Shown in pieces: positions 29,225 through 36,187 of a stretch of 36,187 nt of DNA (position 1 is its first letter; the number at the start of each line of letters is the position of its first letter). The notes beneath the pieces were generated by a model. The model saw nothing but the letters and a program-made list of their open reading frames with translations, had not been told where the DNA came from and ran no database searches. A program made the translations under genes and the position numbers. The DNA comes from Streptosporangiaceae bacterium (lineage in GTDB: Bacteria > Actinomycetota > Actinomycetes > Streptosporangiales > Streptosporangiaceae), in assembly GCA_030041275.1 (NCBI GenBank), contig JASHOE010000269.1, positions 1 through 36,187 of the forward strand, read 5' to 3'.

Positions 29225-30400
29225 ATGACACAGGGCGATTCCGCCGCGAGCCCGGGACCGCTCGCGGGGCTGCTAGTAGCCGATTTCTCCAGGGTCCTGG
29301 CCGGGCCGTATTGCACGATGCTGCTCGCCGATCTCGGCGCAGAGGTGATCAAGGTGGAAAGCGCGGCTGGTGACGACACTCGCCGCTGGGTTCCGCCGGT
29401 CACCGACGCGGGCGTGTCGAGCTACTTCCTGGCGATCAACAGGAACAAGCGATCGGTCGCGCTGGACTTGTCCCGTGCGGCCGATCTCGCGGCCGCACGG
29501 GAGCTAGCTCGGCGGGCGGACGTACTCGTAGAGAACTTCAAGCCCGGCGGGCTTGCGAAGTTCGGGCTTGACTATCAGAGCGCTGCCGCGGCGAACCCGG
29601 CGCTGATTTACGCGTCGATCAGCGGGTTCGGCGCGGGCGGCGGCAAGGACCTGCCTGGGTACGATCTCATGGTGCAGGCGATGTCAGGGCTCATGAGCCT
29701 GACCGGAGATCCTGACGGACCGCCCTACCGGGCGGGCATCTCGGTGTTCGACGTCATCACCGGGTTGCACACGGCGATCGGGATCCTGGCGGCGCTGAAC
29801 TACCGGACGCAGACGGGTCACGGCCAGCACGTCGAAGCGAGTCTGATGGCGTCCGCGCTGTCGGGCATGGTCAACCAGACCAGCGCGCAGATCGCCGCGG
29901 GGGTGACGCCCTGGCGGATGGGTAACTCACATCCGAGTCTGTTTCCCTACGAGCCACTACCCACGGCAGACGGCGACCTCATCGTGACCGCCGGGAACGA
30001 CGCGCAGTTCCGCAAGCTCTGCCAGGTACTCGGGGCTGAGTACCTCGCAGACGAACCACGGTTCGCTCGCACCGGCGAGCGAACCGCTAACCGGGCCCAG
30101 TTGCGCGCGCTGCTGGTCCAGCGGCTGGCCGCCCGTTCTGCAGCGGAGTGGTTTCGTGAGCTGATCGCGGCGGGGGTGCCATGCGGTCCGATCAACTCCG
30201 TCGCCCAAGGCGTCGCATTCGCCGCGGAGATCGGGCTCGACCCGATCGCGCTGGCCGGGCGAGGCAACTCGGCGGTCCGGACCATCAGGCACCCGCTGGA
30301 GTTCTCCGCTAGCCCGCCGCGCTACGAGCTCCCGCCGCCCGGCCTGGACGAGCACGGCGCCGAGATCCGACAGTGGCTGACAACCGGAGCTGCGACATGA
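29225..30400 (+). CDS. Class III CoA-transferase (CaiB/BaiF family)
   Basis: 391 residues. LLVADFSRVLAGPYCTMLLADLGAEVIKVESAAGDDTRRW opens the Rossmann-like domain; NRNKRSVALDLSRAADL and ADVLVENFKPGGLAKFGLDY follow; catalytic Asp147 sits in LPGYDLMVQAMSGLMSLTGDP, and SVFDVITGLHTAIGILAALNYR and GQHVEASLMASALSGM are typical of the family. It transfers CoA from a donor such as succinyl-CoA or acetyl-CoA to a carboxylic acid through an Asp-bound CoA thioester. The stop overlaps the next gene, a citryl-CoA-lyase-like gene, by 4 bp, so the CoA ester it makes is probably the substrate of that protein. The ribosome binding site before the ATG is weak (AAGAAAG). Confidence 0.93.
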   Translation: MTQGDSAASPGPLAGLLVADFSRVLAGPYCTMLLADLGAEVIKVESAAGDDTRRWVPPVTDAGVSSYFLAINRNKRSVALDLSRAADLAAARELARRADVLVENFKPGGLAKFGLDYQSAAAANPALIYASISGFGAGGGKDLPGYDLMVQAMSGLMSLTGDPDGPPYRAGISVFDVITGLHTAIGILAALNYRTQTGHGQHVEASLMASALSGMVNQTSAQIAAGVTPWRMGNSHPSLFPYEPLPTADGDLIVTAGNDAQFRKLCQVLGAEYLADEPRFARTGERTANRAQLRALLVQRLAARSAAEWFRELIAAGVPCGPINSVAQGVAFAAEIGLDPIALAGRGNSAVRTIRHPLEFSASPPRYELPPPGLDEHGAEIRQWLTTGAAT

Positions 30401-31245
30401 CCGATCACGACGCGAGGCGTACACACACGACACATGACGACGGTGCCGCGCGCGCGGTGCCGTCGTTCCCGACGTCGATCGGCATCTCGGACCCCGACCG
30501 CATCACCGTGCTCGGCCACGACCTCGCCGCTGAGCTGATGGGTCACGTCGGCTTCGCTGAGTTGGCCATGTGGCTGGTCACCCAGCGACGGCCGACGCCA
30601 GGGCAGGTCCGGGTGCTGGAAGCCGTCCTCGTCGCGCTGGCCGATCACGGGTTCACGCCCACTGCGATCGCAGCGCGGCTCACCTATCTGAGCGCCCCGG
30701 ACTCGGTTCAGGGCGCCCTCGCGGCCGGACTGCTCGGCGGCGGTTCGCGATTCCTCGGCGTGACCGAAGACACGGCCCTGTTCCTGGCTCAGGCCCTCGC
30801 GGGCCAGCCTGAGCCGACCGACGATGCCGCCTTCGACGCGCTGGCGCTCGAGGCCGTGCAGCGAGCCCGCGCGGCGCATCGCTTCGTTCCTGGCCTCGGT
30901 CATCACCTGCACAAGGTCACCGATCCGCGCACGCCGGTCCTGATCGGTATCGCCGCGCAGGAAGGGCAGCGGGGCCCGCATCTGCGGCTGTTCGAGGCGA
31001 TCGGTCGGGTGCACCCGCAGGTCCTTGGCCGGACCCTGCCCCTGAACGGGGCTGGCACGTGCGGCGCCGCGTTGGCGGACCTCGGGCTGCCGCCCGACCT
31101 GCTGCGCGGGTTCGCGCTGCTGGCACGGACCGCCGGCCTGCTCGGCCACCTTGCCGAGGAACGACGGCGCGCCATCGCCATGGACATCTTCCAGACCGTG
31201 GAGCAGAACGCGCGATATGTCGAGCCCGGCGCGGCAGAGGCTTAA
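30397..31245 (+). CDS. Citrate synthase-like protein, citryl-CoA lyase type, with altered active site
   Basis: 282 residues from the ATG at 30397, in ATGA overlap with the CoA-transferase. It is a short citrate-synthase fold: PTPGQVRVLEAVLVALADHG, LSAPDSVQGALAAGLLGGGSRFLG, FVPGLGHHLHKVTDPRTPVL (166-180) and LLRGFALLARTAGLLGHLAEERRR. GLGHxxxKxxDPR corresponds to the G-F-GHxVYKxxDPR motif with the CoA/oxaloacetate His. The two other catalytic residues are missing: the LHGG His region reads LLGGGS (112-117), and the NVD Asp is replaced in LNGAG (Ala219). Family members of this size are named citryl-CoA lyase, cleaving citryl-CoA to acetyl-CoA and oxaloacetate. Here carbon-carbon cleavage of a related acyl-CoA is inferred from context and is uncertain. 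Confidence 0.82.
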   Translation: MTDHDARRTHTTHDDGAARAVPSFPTSIGISDPDRITVLGHDLAAELMGHVGFAELAMWLVTQRRPTPGQVRVLEAVLVALADHGFTPTAIAARLTYLSAPDSVQGALAAGLLGGGSRFLGVTEDTALFLAQALAGQPEPTDDAAFDALALEAVQRARAAHRFVPGLGHHLHKVTDPRTPVLIGIAAQEGQRGPHLRLFEAIGRVHPQVLGRTLPLNGAGTCGAALADLGLPPDLLRGFALLARTAGLLGHLAEERRRAIAMDIFQTVEQNARYVEPGAAEA

Positions 31246-32384
31246 GCGTCGAGACCAAGCTCGGCGACGATGGCGGCGGTGTGCTCGCCCAGCGCGGGCA
31301 CCGGGCCCATGGCGGGCTCGCGACCCGGCACCGTCACCGGCGGCAGCTGCGCGGTGATCTTCCCGGCCGGGGTGTCGACCTCCCGCCACCGGTCCCTCGC
31401 CGCTAGCTGGGGGTGCGCCGCGAACTCGGCCGTTGTGCGCAGCCGCGCATTCGCGATGCCGGCGGCGTCCAGCATGGTCACCACGTCGCCGGCGGGAAGC
31501 GTCGTCAGTGCCGCCTCGATGATCTCGGTGAGTTCGGCGTCGTGGACCACCCGGTCTGTGTTGGTGGCGAATCGGGGATCTGTTACCAGTTCGGGCTGAC
31601 CCAGCACGTCACGGCAGAGCGCGACCCACTCGCGGTCGTTTTGCAGACCGACGAACACCTGCCCGTCGGCCGCGCGGTACGGACCATACGGCGAGATGGA
31701 GGCGTGCCGCGCTCCGGTGCGACGCGGCGGCGGGCCGCCATAGCCGCCGAACAGCACCGGCTGGCTCATCCACTCGCCGAGCGCGTCCAGCATGGCCACC
31801 TCGAGCGCGCTGCCCTTGCCGGTGCGTTCCCGCTCGTACAGGGCGGTGAGGACGCCGCTGTAGGCGTACATGCCGGCCGCGATGTCCGCGACCGAGATCC
31901 CCGCCTTGACCGGCGTCTCCGGCGTGCCGGTCACCGACAGCAGGCCCGCCTCGCACTGCACCAGCAGGTCGTACGCCTTCTTGTTCGCGTAGGGGCCGTC
32001 GGGGCCGTATCCCGATACCGAGCAGCAGATGAGCCGGGGATGACGGGCGCGCAGCGCTGCGGCGGACAGCCCTAGCCGGTCCGCCGCGCCCGGCGCCAGG
32101 TTCTGCACGAACACGTCAGCGCGGTCCAGCAGGGCGGCGAGCACGCGCTGGCCGTGCTCGCTCTTGACGTCGAGCTCGATGGACTCCTTGCCGCGGTTCA
32201 GCCAGACGAAATAGCTCGCCTGTCCCAGCACTGCGTGGTCGTAACCGCGGGCGAAGTCGCCCGCGCCGGCTCGCTCGACCTTGATCACGCGCGCGCCCAG
32301 GTCTGCAAGCTGCCGGGTCGCAAACGGTGCCGCCACCGCTTGCTCCAGCGAGACCACGGTGATCCCGCTCAACGGACCCGTCAT
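31242..32384 (-). CDS. Class III CoA-transferase (CaiB/BaiF family), second copy
   Basis: 380 residues. ITVVSLEQAVAAPFATRQLADLGARVIKVERAGAGDFARGYD, FVWLNRGKESIELDVKSEHG, ADVFVQNLAPGAADRLGL, catalytic Asp139 in KKAYDLLVQCEAGLLSVTGTP, ISVADIAAGMYAYSGVLTALYERERTGKGSALEVAMLDALGEWM. The pattern is close to bacterial succinyl-CoA:dicarboxylate and mesaconyl- or itaconate-type CoA-transferases, though the substrate cannot be fixed. It is the last gene of the minus-strand unit, overlapping the MmgE/PrpD gene by 4 bp, and its tail overlaps the citryl-CoA-lyase-like gene by 4 bp. Two such enzymes in one locus may activate substrate and recycle CoA from a product, or act on two intermediates. Confidence 0.93.
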   Translation of the reverse strand: MTGPLSGITVVSLEQAVAAPFATRQLADLGARVIKVERAGAGDFARGYDHAVLGQASYFVWLNRGKESIELDVKSEHGQRVLAALLDRADVFVQNLAPGAADRLGLSAAALRARHPRLICCSVSGYGPDGPYANKKAYDLLVQCEAGLLSVTGTPETPVKAGISVADIAAGMYAYSGVLTALYERERTGKGSALEVAMLDALGEWMSQPVLFGGYGGPPPRRTGARHASISPYGPYRAADGQVFVGLQNDREWVALCRDVLGQPELVTDPRFATNTDRVVHDAELTEIIEAALTTLPAGDVVTMLDAAGIANARLRTTAEFAAHPQLAARDRWREVDTPAGKITAQLPPVTVPGREPAMGPVPALGEHTAAIVAELGLDA

Positions 32385-33580
32385 CGCGGTAGGTAATCCC
32401 GGAGCACATCGGCCGCGTTCTGCCAGGTCCAGCGTGACCAGTCGGTGTCGAGGCCGGTCACGCAGTCGGCCAGCTTGGCGGACAGCTGGGCGGCCGACGG
32501 CGGGCGGGCCGGAGAACCCGGCGGGTACTGCAGTCCGGCGTGGTGAACGGCTCCGTTCCTGCCGTGAATCTTGAGCTGTAGCTGTCCGTCGAGCAGTCCG
32601 TCGCCGCCGGGCTCGAGGTCGGTCTCGACCAGGCCGACGAGCCGTCGTGCCGCGGGGCGTTGGACTGCTTCGTCGCTGAAGCTGGCGAAGCCGGGGTGTT
32701 CATCGAGCAACGCAGCCGCGATCGCGTACTCCAGGCTGAACTTGCCCTGCAGCCCGGTGTCGGGCCGGTGGTGGATCAGCGGCACGACTGAAGCCTCCGT
32801 GGTGCGCACCTCGATCCGGCCTACGTCATCAGCGGCGACGCCGGTTGACTCGGTTAGCTCTGCGACCGCGCTGATCGGGCGCTGGAGCGCGTAGCAGCAC
32901 GGATACATCTTGATCGCGAGCCCGTCGGGCACGGCAGGGCCGGTGAGGTCGAGGCCACCTGGCTTCGCGCCGACGAGCGGCAGCCACGCGTCGAGCGCCG
33001 TGTTGTCCGCGCTCGCGCCGGCCCCGGCCAGCAGTGCCGCCCGCAGCCCGGCCTCGACGGCGAAGCCCACCTGGAGCGACTTAGCGTCCGTGCCGAACGC
33101 GCGCTGCACGCCGCCCGCGGCGGGGATGGCTAGCGCGATTGCTGTCGCGATTCGGTCGGCGTCCAGACCCATGGCCACGGCGGCGCCGGCGGCGCTCGCT
33201 GGTGCCCCGGCTGTGCACGTCGCGTGCCAGCCGGCCGAGTAGTGCTGCCAGCCGAGCGCGGTGCCAAGACGCGCCATCACCCCCGCCGCGGCCAGGTACG
33301 CACGGGCGCCCCCGCCTGCGGCGAGCACAGTCGGCACGCAGACCGCGCTGATGTGCGTCGTCGAGGGCATGTGCAAGTCGTCGTAGTCGAGGACGTGCGC
33401 GGCTACCGCCCAGCTCCCGCCCGCACCGAGGGCCGGCGCGAGCTGGGTCACCGGGTGGTGCCGCGCGGCGAGCGCGACCGCGACGGTGTCCAGCAGGGAC
33501 CGATCGGCCAGCGCGAGGTCCTCGGCGGTCGGCTCGAGGTCGCGGGCCCACCGCGCGAGTGCGTCGGCTGTCGATGTCAT
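32381..33580 (-). CDS. MmgE/PrpD family protein
   Basis: 399 residues, shorter than the usual 440-480. Family landmarks: LLDTVAVALAARHHP near the start, the active-site region HVLDYDDLHMPSTTHIS, LGTALGWQHYSAGWHATCTAGAPASAAGAAVAMGLDADRIATAIALA, FGTDAKSLQVGFAVEAGLRAALLA, IKMYPCCYALQRPISAVAEL and GLQGKFSLEYAIAAALLDE. The family includes 2-methylcitrate dehydratase (PrpD), cis-aconitate decarboxylase and iminodisuccinate epimerase, so it works on small polycarboxylates. In this locus it may dehydrate or decarboxylate the acid before or after CoA transfer. It overlaps both neighbours by 4 bp. Confidence 0.9.
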   Translation of the reverse strand: MTSTADALARWARDLEPTAEDLALADRSLLDTVAVALAARHHPVTQLAPALGAGGSWAVAAHVLDYDDLHMPSTTHISAVCVPTVLAAGGGARAYLAAAGVMARLGTALGWQHYSAGWHATCTAGAPASAAGAAVAMGLDADRIATAIALAIPAAGGVQRAFGTDAKSLQVGFAVEAGLRAALLAGAGASADNTALDAWLPLVGAKPGGLDLTGPAVPDGLAIKMYPCCYALQRPISAVAELTESTGVAADDVGRIEVRTTEASVVPLIHHRPDTGLQGKFSLEYAIAAALLDEHPGFASFSDEAVQRPAARRLVGLVETDLEPGGDGLLDGQLQLKIHGRNGAVHHAGLQYPPGSPARPPSAAQLSAKLADCVTGLDTDWSRWTWQNAADVLRDYLPR

Positions 33581-34719
33581 GTGCCGTTCCCCGTGTGCTC
33601 GCCGCGCAGGATCGCGAGCGCGCGCTGTGCCAGCGGCGTGATCCGGTCGCCCTTGAGTCCTTGCCGCAGGTCATGACTGTTACCCATGAGGTAGCGGTGG
33701 TAGAGCTGGGCAACGACGATGGCGGTCTTCCAGCAGCCGAACGCCTCGTACCAGCTGACAGCGGCGAGATCCGCGCCCGTCGCCTGGGCGTAGCGCTCGG
33801 CGACCTCAGCCCGCGACGGCAGGCCCATGTGCTGCTGGCCGTCCGGGTGCGACGGCCGGTTGTCCGGGTCGTCGGATGGGTCTGGCCAGTAGTTGAGCAT
33901 GGTGCCAAGATCGACCAGCGGATCGCCGATGGTCGCCATATCCCAGTCGAAGACCGACTGCACCCGGTTGGGGTTCCCCGCGGCAAACTGACAGTTGTCG
34001 ATCTTGAAATCGTTGTGCAGCACCGACGTGCGGACGGTCTGCGGTTTCGTCGCAGCCAGCCGGGCGCCAACCTCGGCGACCAGATCGTCGCCGTCGGCGC
34101 CGGTGCGTGCGCGCGGCAGATTCGCCAGCAGCGGCTCGGCGACCGCAGCCCAGCGAGCCCGCCAGCCGTGGAGCTGGCGGTCCACGAAGCCGTCCGGGCG
34201 GCCGAGGTCGGCGACGCCTGCCTGCTCGGGGTCCAGCAGGTGCAATTCGGCCAGCGCGTCAACAACCGCGAAGCCGATCCGACGGCCCGCGTTGTCGTAG
34301 CTCGTCATGGCGGCCGGCACGCTGTCCCAGACCACGACGCCCGGTCGATACTCGATGACGAGGAAGTCCGCGCCGGCGATCGCAAGGTCCACGCAGAGCA
34401 GGTAAGCCCGCGGAGCCCGGTCGTAGCTGCGCCACAACCGGGACAGCGCACGGTACTCACGCTTCATGTCGTGCGCGCCGACTGCAATGTCGCCGAACGG
34501 CGGACGACGCACCACCAGCCGGCGATCCGCGAACTCCAGCAGGTAGGTGAGGTTCGCGGCCCCGTTCAGGAACTGGTGTACCGCTACCAGGGAGCCCAGC
34601 CCGTCGATGTTGTCCTGCAGGTAGCCCGCCAGCCGGTCGAAATCCAGCTCGTCGCCAGGGCGCACTGGGCCGTACTCAGGCGGGCTGTGCTGGCCCTCGA
34701 CGCTCTGCGCTGTTGTCAC
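33577..34719 (-). CDS. APH-type phosphotransferase (ACAD10-like kinase fold)
   Basis: 380 residues from a GTG at 34719, 14 bp after the SDR stop; a longer frame to 34770 would overlap the SDR gene. NGAANLTYLLEFADRRLVVRRPP is the nucleotide-binding loop and Lys/Arg strand; SVLHNDFKIDNCQF is the catalytic Brenner-type motif (HxDxxxxN form) and VFDWDMATIGDPLVDLG holds the metal-binding Asp. This branch of aminoglycoside-phosphotransferase-like proteins is common beside acyl-CoA genes in actinobacteria and resembles the kinase part of ACAD10, which phosphorylates 4-hydroxyacyl-CoA. A hydroxyacyl or hydroxyacid substrate is therefore reasonable here. Antibiotic resistance is unlikely. Confidence 0.88.
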   Translation of the reverse strand: MTTAQSVEGQHSPPEYGPVRPGDELDFDRLAGYLQDNIDGLGSLVAVHQFLNGAANLTYLLEFADRRLVVRRPPFGDIAVGAHDMKREYRALSRLWRSYDRAPRAYLLCVDLAIAGADFLVIEYRPGVVVWDSVPAAMTSYDNAGRRIGFAVVDALAELHLLDPEQAGVADLGRPDGFVDRQLHGWRARWAAVAEPLLANLPRARTGADGDDLVAEVGARLAATKPQTVRTSVLHNDFKIDNCQFAAGNPNRVQSVFDWDMATIGDPLVDLGTMLNYWPDPSDDPDNRPSHPDGQQHMGLPSRAEVAERYAQATGADLAAVSWYEAFGCWKTAIVVAQLYHRYLMGNSHDLRQGLKGDRITPLAQRALAILRGEHTGNGT

Positions 34720-34733
34720 GATGGTCGCCTGAA

Positions 34734-35534
34734 TCAGTAGTAAATGGCGCGTGGCGCGCCGCCGCCGCACGCCACCGCGTCGCCGTTGATCGCGACGCTG
34801 CGGGGCGATGCCAGGAACACGATGATGGCCGCGACCTCCTCCGCAGTGATCATCCGGCCGATGGTGTTGCCGCCGGCGAGCTGGCGCTCGAGCTGCTCCG
34901 GCGACACGCCCTCCCGGCTGGCCATCGCGGCCACCACGCTGGGCGTCGCTTCGGTTCTGGTCAGGCCGGGGTGCACTACTGTCACGTTAACCCCGTGCCG
35001 GCCGAGCTCGTCAGCGAGGTTCTTGGTCATGGCAGCGACGGAGACGTTCCGGACGGAGCCGACGACCGAACCGGCGCTGCGGGCCGCCAGGCCACTGACG
35101 TTGATGATCCGACCCCAGCCAGCGGCGATCATGCCGGGTGCCAGCGCTTGGGCGCAGCGCAGGTATCCGAGCACCTTGACGTTCATGTCATCCCAGAACA
35201 CCTGGCTGGTAACGGCGTCGAAGCCGCCAGCCGCCCCTGGTACAGCCGCCACCGCGGCGCAGTTGACCAGGATCTCGACCGGGCCGAGGAGTTCCGCAGC
35301 GCGGGCCGCCATCGCCCGCACGGAGGCGTCGTCGCTCGTGTCGACCGGCACTGGATGCACCGCCCGGCCTGACGTCGCGGCGATCTCGTCGGCCGCATGG
35401 CGCAGCCGGTCCGCCGAGCGCGAGGCGATAACCACATCGGCGCCCTCGGCGGCCAGCAGGGCAGCCGTCGCCTTGCCGATTCCGCTAGCGCCACCGGTCA
35501 CGACGGCCCGCTTGCCGGTCAGCTGAAGATCCAC
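34734..35534 (-). CDS. SDR-family protein lacking the YxxxK motif
   Basis: 266 residues from a GTG with GGGAGA upstream. The cofactor loop TGGASGIG (13-20), LVNCAAVAAVPG (89-100) in place of NNAG, and IINVSGLAA (143-151) are regular. The catalytic Tyr and Lys positions are altered: alignment through MTKNLADELG puts Gly159 where Tyr should be and Asn163 where Lys should be, in VVGSVRNVSVAAMTK. There is no Tyr between 125 and 262. Cofactor binding is still likely, but classical dehydrogenase chemistry is not. Close relatives with GSxRN in this place probably exist, so it may be a subfamily trait. It is the first gene of the minus-strand unit of the CoA locus. Confidence 0.9.
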   Translation of the reverse strand: MDLQLTGKRAVVTGGASGIGKATAALLAAEGADVVIASRSADRLRHAADEIAATSGRAVHPVPVDTSDDASVRAMAARAAELLGPVEILVNCAAVAAVPGAAGGFDAVTSQVFWDDMNVKVLGYLRCAQALAPGMIAAGWGRIINVSGLAARSAGSVVGSVRNVSVAAMTKNLADELGRHGVNVTVVHPGLTRTEATPSVVAAMASREGVSPEQLERQLAGGNTIGRMITAEEVAAIIVFLASPRSVAINGDAVACGGGAPRAIYY

Positions 35535-35948
35535 GCCGTCTCCCTACGCCGCCAGATGCTGGGTAGCCACCCGATCATGCTCCGGCGGCCGCATCCGGGG
35601 CAATACGCGCGCGGCCGACACGCGGCCGGCTACTACCGGCCCAGCAGGCTGTCGCGCTGTGTACACGACCGCACACTCTCAGCAAGATTTCGTGGGCTAG
35701 TCACTTCGGGTGGTTTCGCGATAGCTCAGCGGGATCTGACGACGGGCGCGCGAGCGCCAGAAGGTCGGCCGTGTAGGGGTTTTCGTCGTGAGTAACCGTT
35801 TTATAACTGCCATAGCTCGAATGGTCTATTTGCCGATATTCGCGAGACTCCGTGTCCGCGGCCGGCCACGATTTCCCAGGTCAGGCCAGGTGAGAGGCAT
35901 CCAGCACGTCGCCGCGTAACCAGGCGCGGATCCGTCGTAAGGCAGGTA
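35535..35948. other. 414-bp gene-free stretch with candidate promoter and hairpin
   Basis: No credible gene is seen. GGCCGG (35624-35629), CTACTA, CCGGCC (35636-35641) is a perfect inverted repeat. The segment 35790-35835 is distinctly AT-rich for this genome and contains TATAAC (35802-35807), a good -10 for the rightward gene at 35949, though no clear -35 is present. The SDR operon promoter must also lie at the left of this stretch, but I cannot place it. Confidence 0.4.
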
Positions 35949-36187
35949 GTGAGCTCGGGCAGGGCCTCACATCACAAGTCCAGCACGGTCAGCACGGCCA
36001 GGAAGGTCAGGCGCACGGGCCGCCACGCCGCTCCCTCGCGGTCCCGGCGCGCAGCGACCGTCATCTCCGTAGCCGTCCCGGCCGTCGCGCTGCTCGGCAC
36101 GTGCACCGCCTATTACGGCTTTCAGCACCACACCCCAGACCCGCTCGCGAGCAGCGTGGCCTCGTACAACCTGCGCGCACTGACGAC
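35949..36187 (+). CDS. N-terminus of a secreted or membrane-anchored protein (cut by window edge)
   Basis: A frame open from a GTG at 35949 to the window end, 79 codons. A basic Ser/Arg-rich head (SHHKSSTVSTARKVRRTGRHAAPSRSRRAATV, written here in part only) is followed by a hydrophobic signal or anchor segment VISVAVPAVALLGTCTAYYGF and then HHTPDPLASSVASYNLRAL. AAGGCAGG lies just before the GTG with very short spacing, so the true start may differ. Long basic heads before a single hydrophobic segment are common in actinomycete cell-wall enzymes, but no domain is visible yet. Confidence 0.5.
   Translation, partial: MSSGRASHHKSSTVSTARKVRRTGRHAAPSRSRRAATVISVAVPAVALLGTCTAYYGFQHHTPDPLASSVASYNLRALT

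Noticed and set aside
33577..34719. Aminoglycoside resistance gene
   Set aside because: The APH fold is shared, but the sequence pattern and the operon with CoA-transferase, SDR and MmgE/PrpD genes fit the acyl-CoA-associated branch, not antibiotic modification.
33559..34740. A 393-residue plus-strand frame opposite the kinase gene
   Set aside because: The minus strand encodes the APH-type kinase with catalytic motifs; the plus frame is Val/Arg/Gln-rich shadow sequence.
35714..35800. GCGATAGCTCAGCGGGA, resembling the D-arm part of a tRNA
   Set aside because: No matching GGTTCGAATC T-arm at the right distance, no acceptor-stem pairing and no anticodon arm; chance similarity.
35535..35948. 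Possible cyclic-di-AMP riboswitch before a cell-wall protein gene
   Set aside because: Considered because actinomycete cell-wall hydrolase genes often have one, but I could not find the conserved core motifs of that riboswitch in this stretch.

Overview
The window is GC-rich throughout, with strongly G/C-ending codons, many GTG starts, frequent 4-bp ATGA stop/start overlaps, and several -10-like hexamers placed 6-7 nt before a start codon (leaderless architecture). The gene content is typical of a soil filamentous actinomycete, in the broad range of Streptomycetales or Streptosporangiales: a DUF4230 protein, a CGNR regulator, a DrrAB-type exporter, an agl-type alpha-glucoside operon without its own ATPase, a P450 with a CxxHxxC ferredoxin, and a short stress-type hydrophobic protein. 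I cannot fix the genus from sequence alone. No rRNA, tRNA, CRISPR array, IS element or phage gene was found.

Layout. 1-1000: end of an FtsX-type ABC export operon. 1094-3192: small or poorly characterised genes (possible broken anchor protein, DUF4230 protein, tiny membrane protein, CGNR/ABATE regulator). 3191-5643: DMT-family exporter and a long two-part class III CoA-transferase. 5812-7895: OmpR-type two-component pair. 7933-10290: SCO1-like lipoprotein with a second, cysteine-less thioredoxin-like half, and an internally duplicated winged-helix regulator. 10428-11821: DUF998 membrane protein, small lipoprotein, hydrophobic mini-protein, then a large inverted repeat. 11944-14883: epoxide-hydrolase-like alpha/beta hydrolase divergent from a DrrAB-type ABC exporter. 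14889-21572: LacI regulator divergent from an alpha-glucoside uptake operon (lipoprotein, two permeases, GH13 alpha-glucosidase), with a promoter overlapped by a GCAAC/GTTGC operator and a strong hairpin after the binding-protein gene. 21567-23425: SRPBCC protein divergent from a membrane protein plus winged-helix regulator pair with a perfect operator palindrome, and a 62-aa membrane protein. 23626-26692: HAD phosphatase, and a likely ferredoxin / P450 / methyltransferase transcript with a very good promoter. 26835-28053: degenerate 24-bp repeats and an orphan sugar-type binding lipoprotein.

28308-35534 is the most interesting region. It is an IclR-controlled CoA-thioester locus made of two convergent units: IclR, class III CoA-transferase and a citryl-CoA-lyase-like protein on the plus strand; SDR, APH-type kinase, MmgE/PrpD and a second class III CoA-transferase on the minus strand. 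The units meet in a 4-bp stop overlap. Two matching palindromes (GTCCGC-NNN-GCGGAC) lie before the IclR gene and before the first CoA-transferase gene and probably define its regulon. The lyase-like protein lacks two of the three citrate-synthase catalytic residues and the SDR lacks YxxxK, so the standard names probably do not describe the chemistry. I propose an uncharacterised catabolic route for a (tri)carboxylic acid by CoA transfer, (de)hydration or decarboxylation, and carbon-carbon cleavage. 35535-36187 holds a 414-bp gene-free stretch and the start of a secreted or membrane-anchored protein cut by the window edge.
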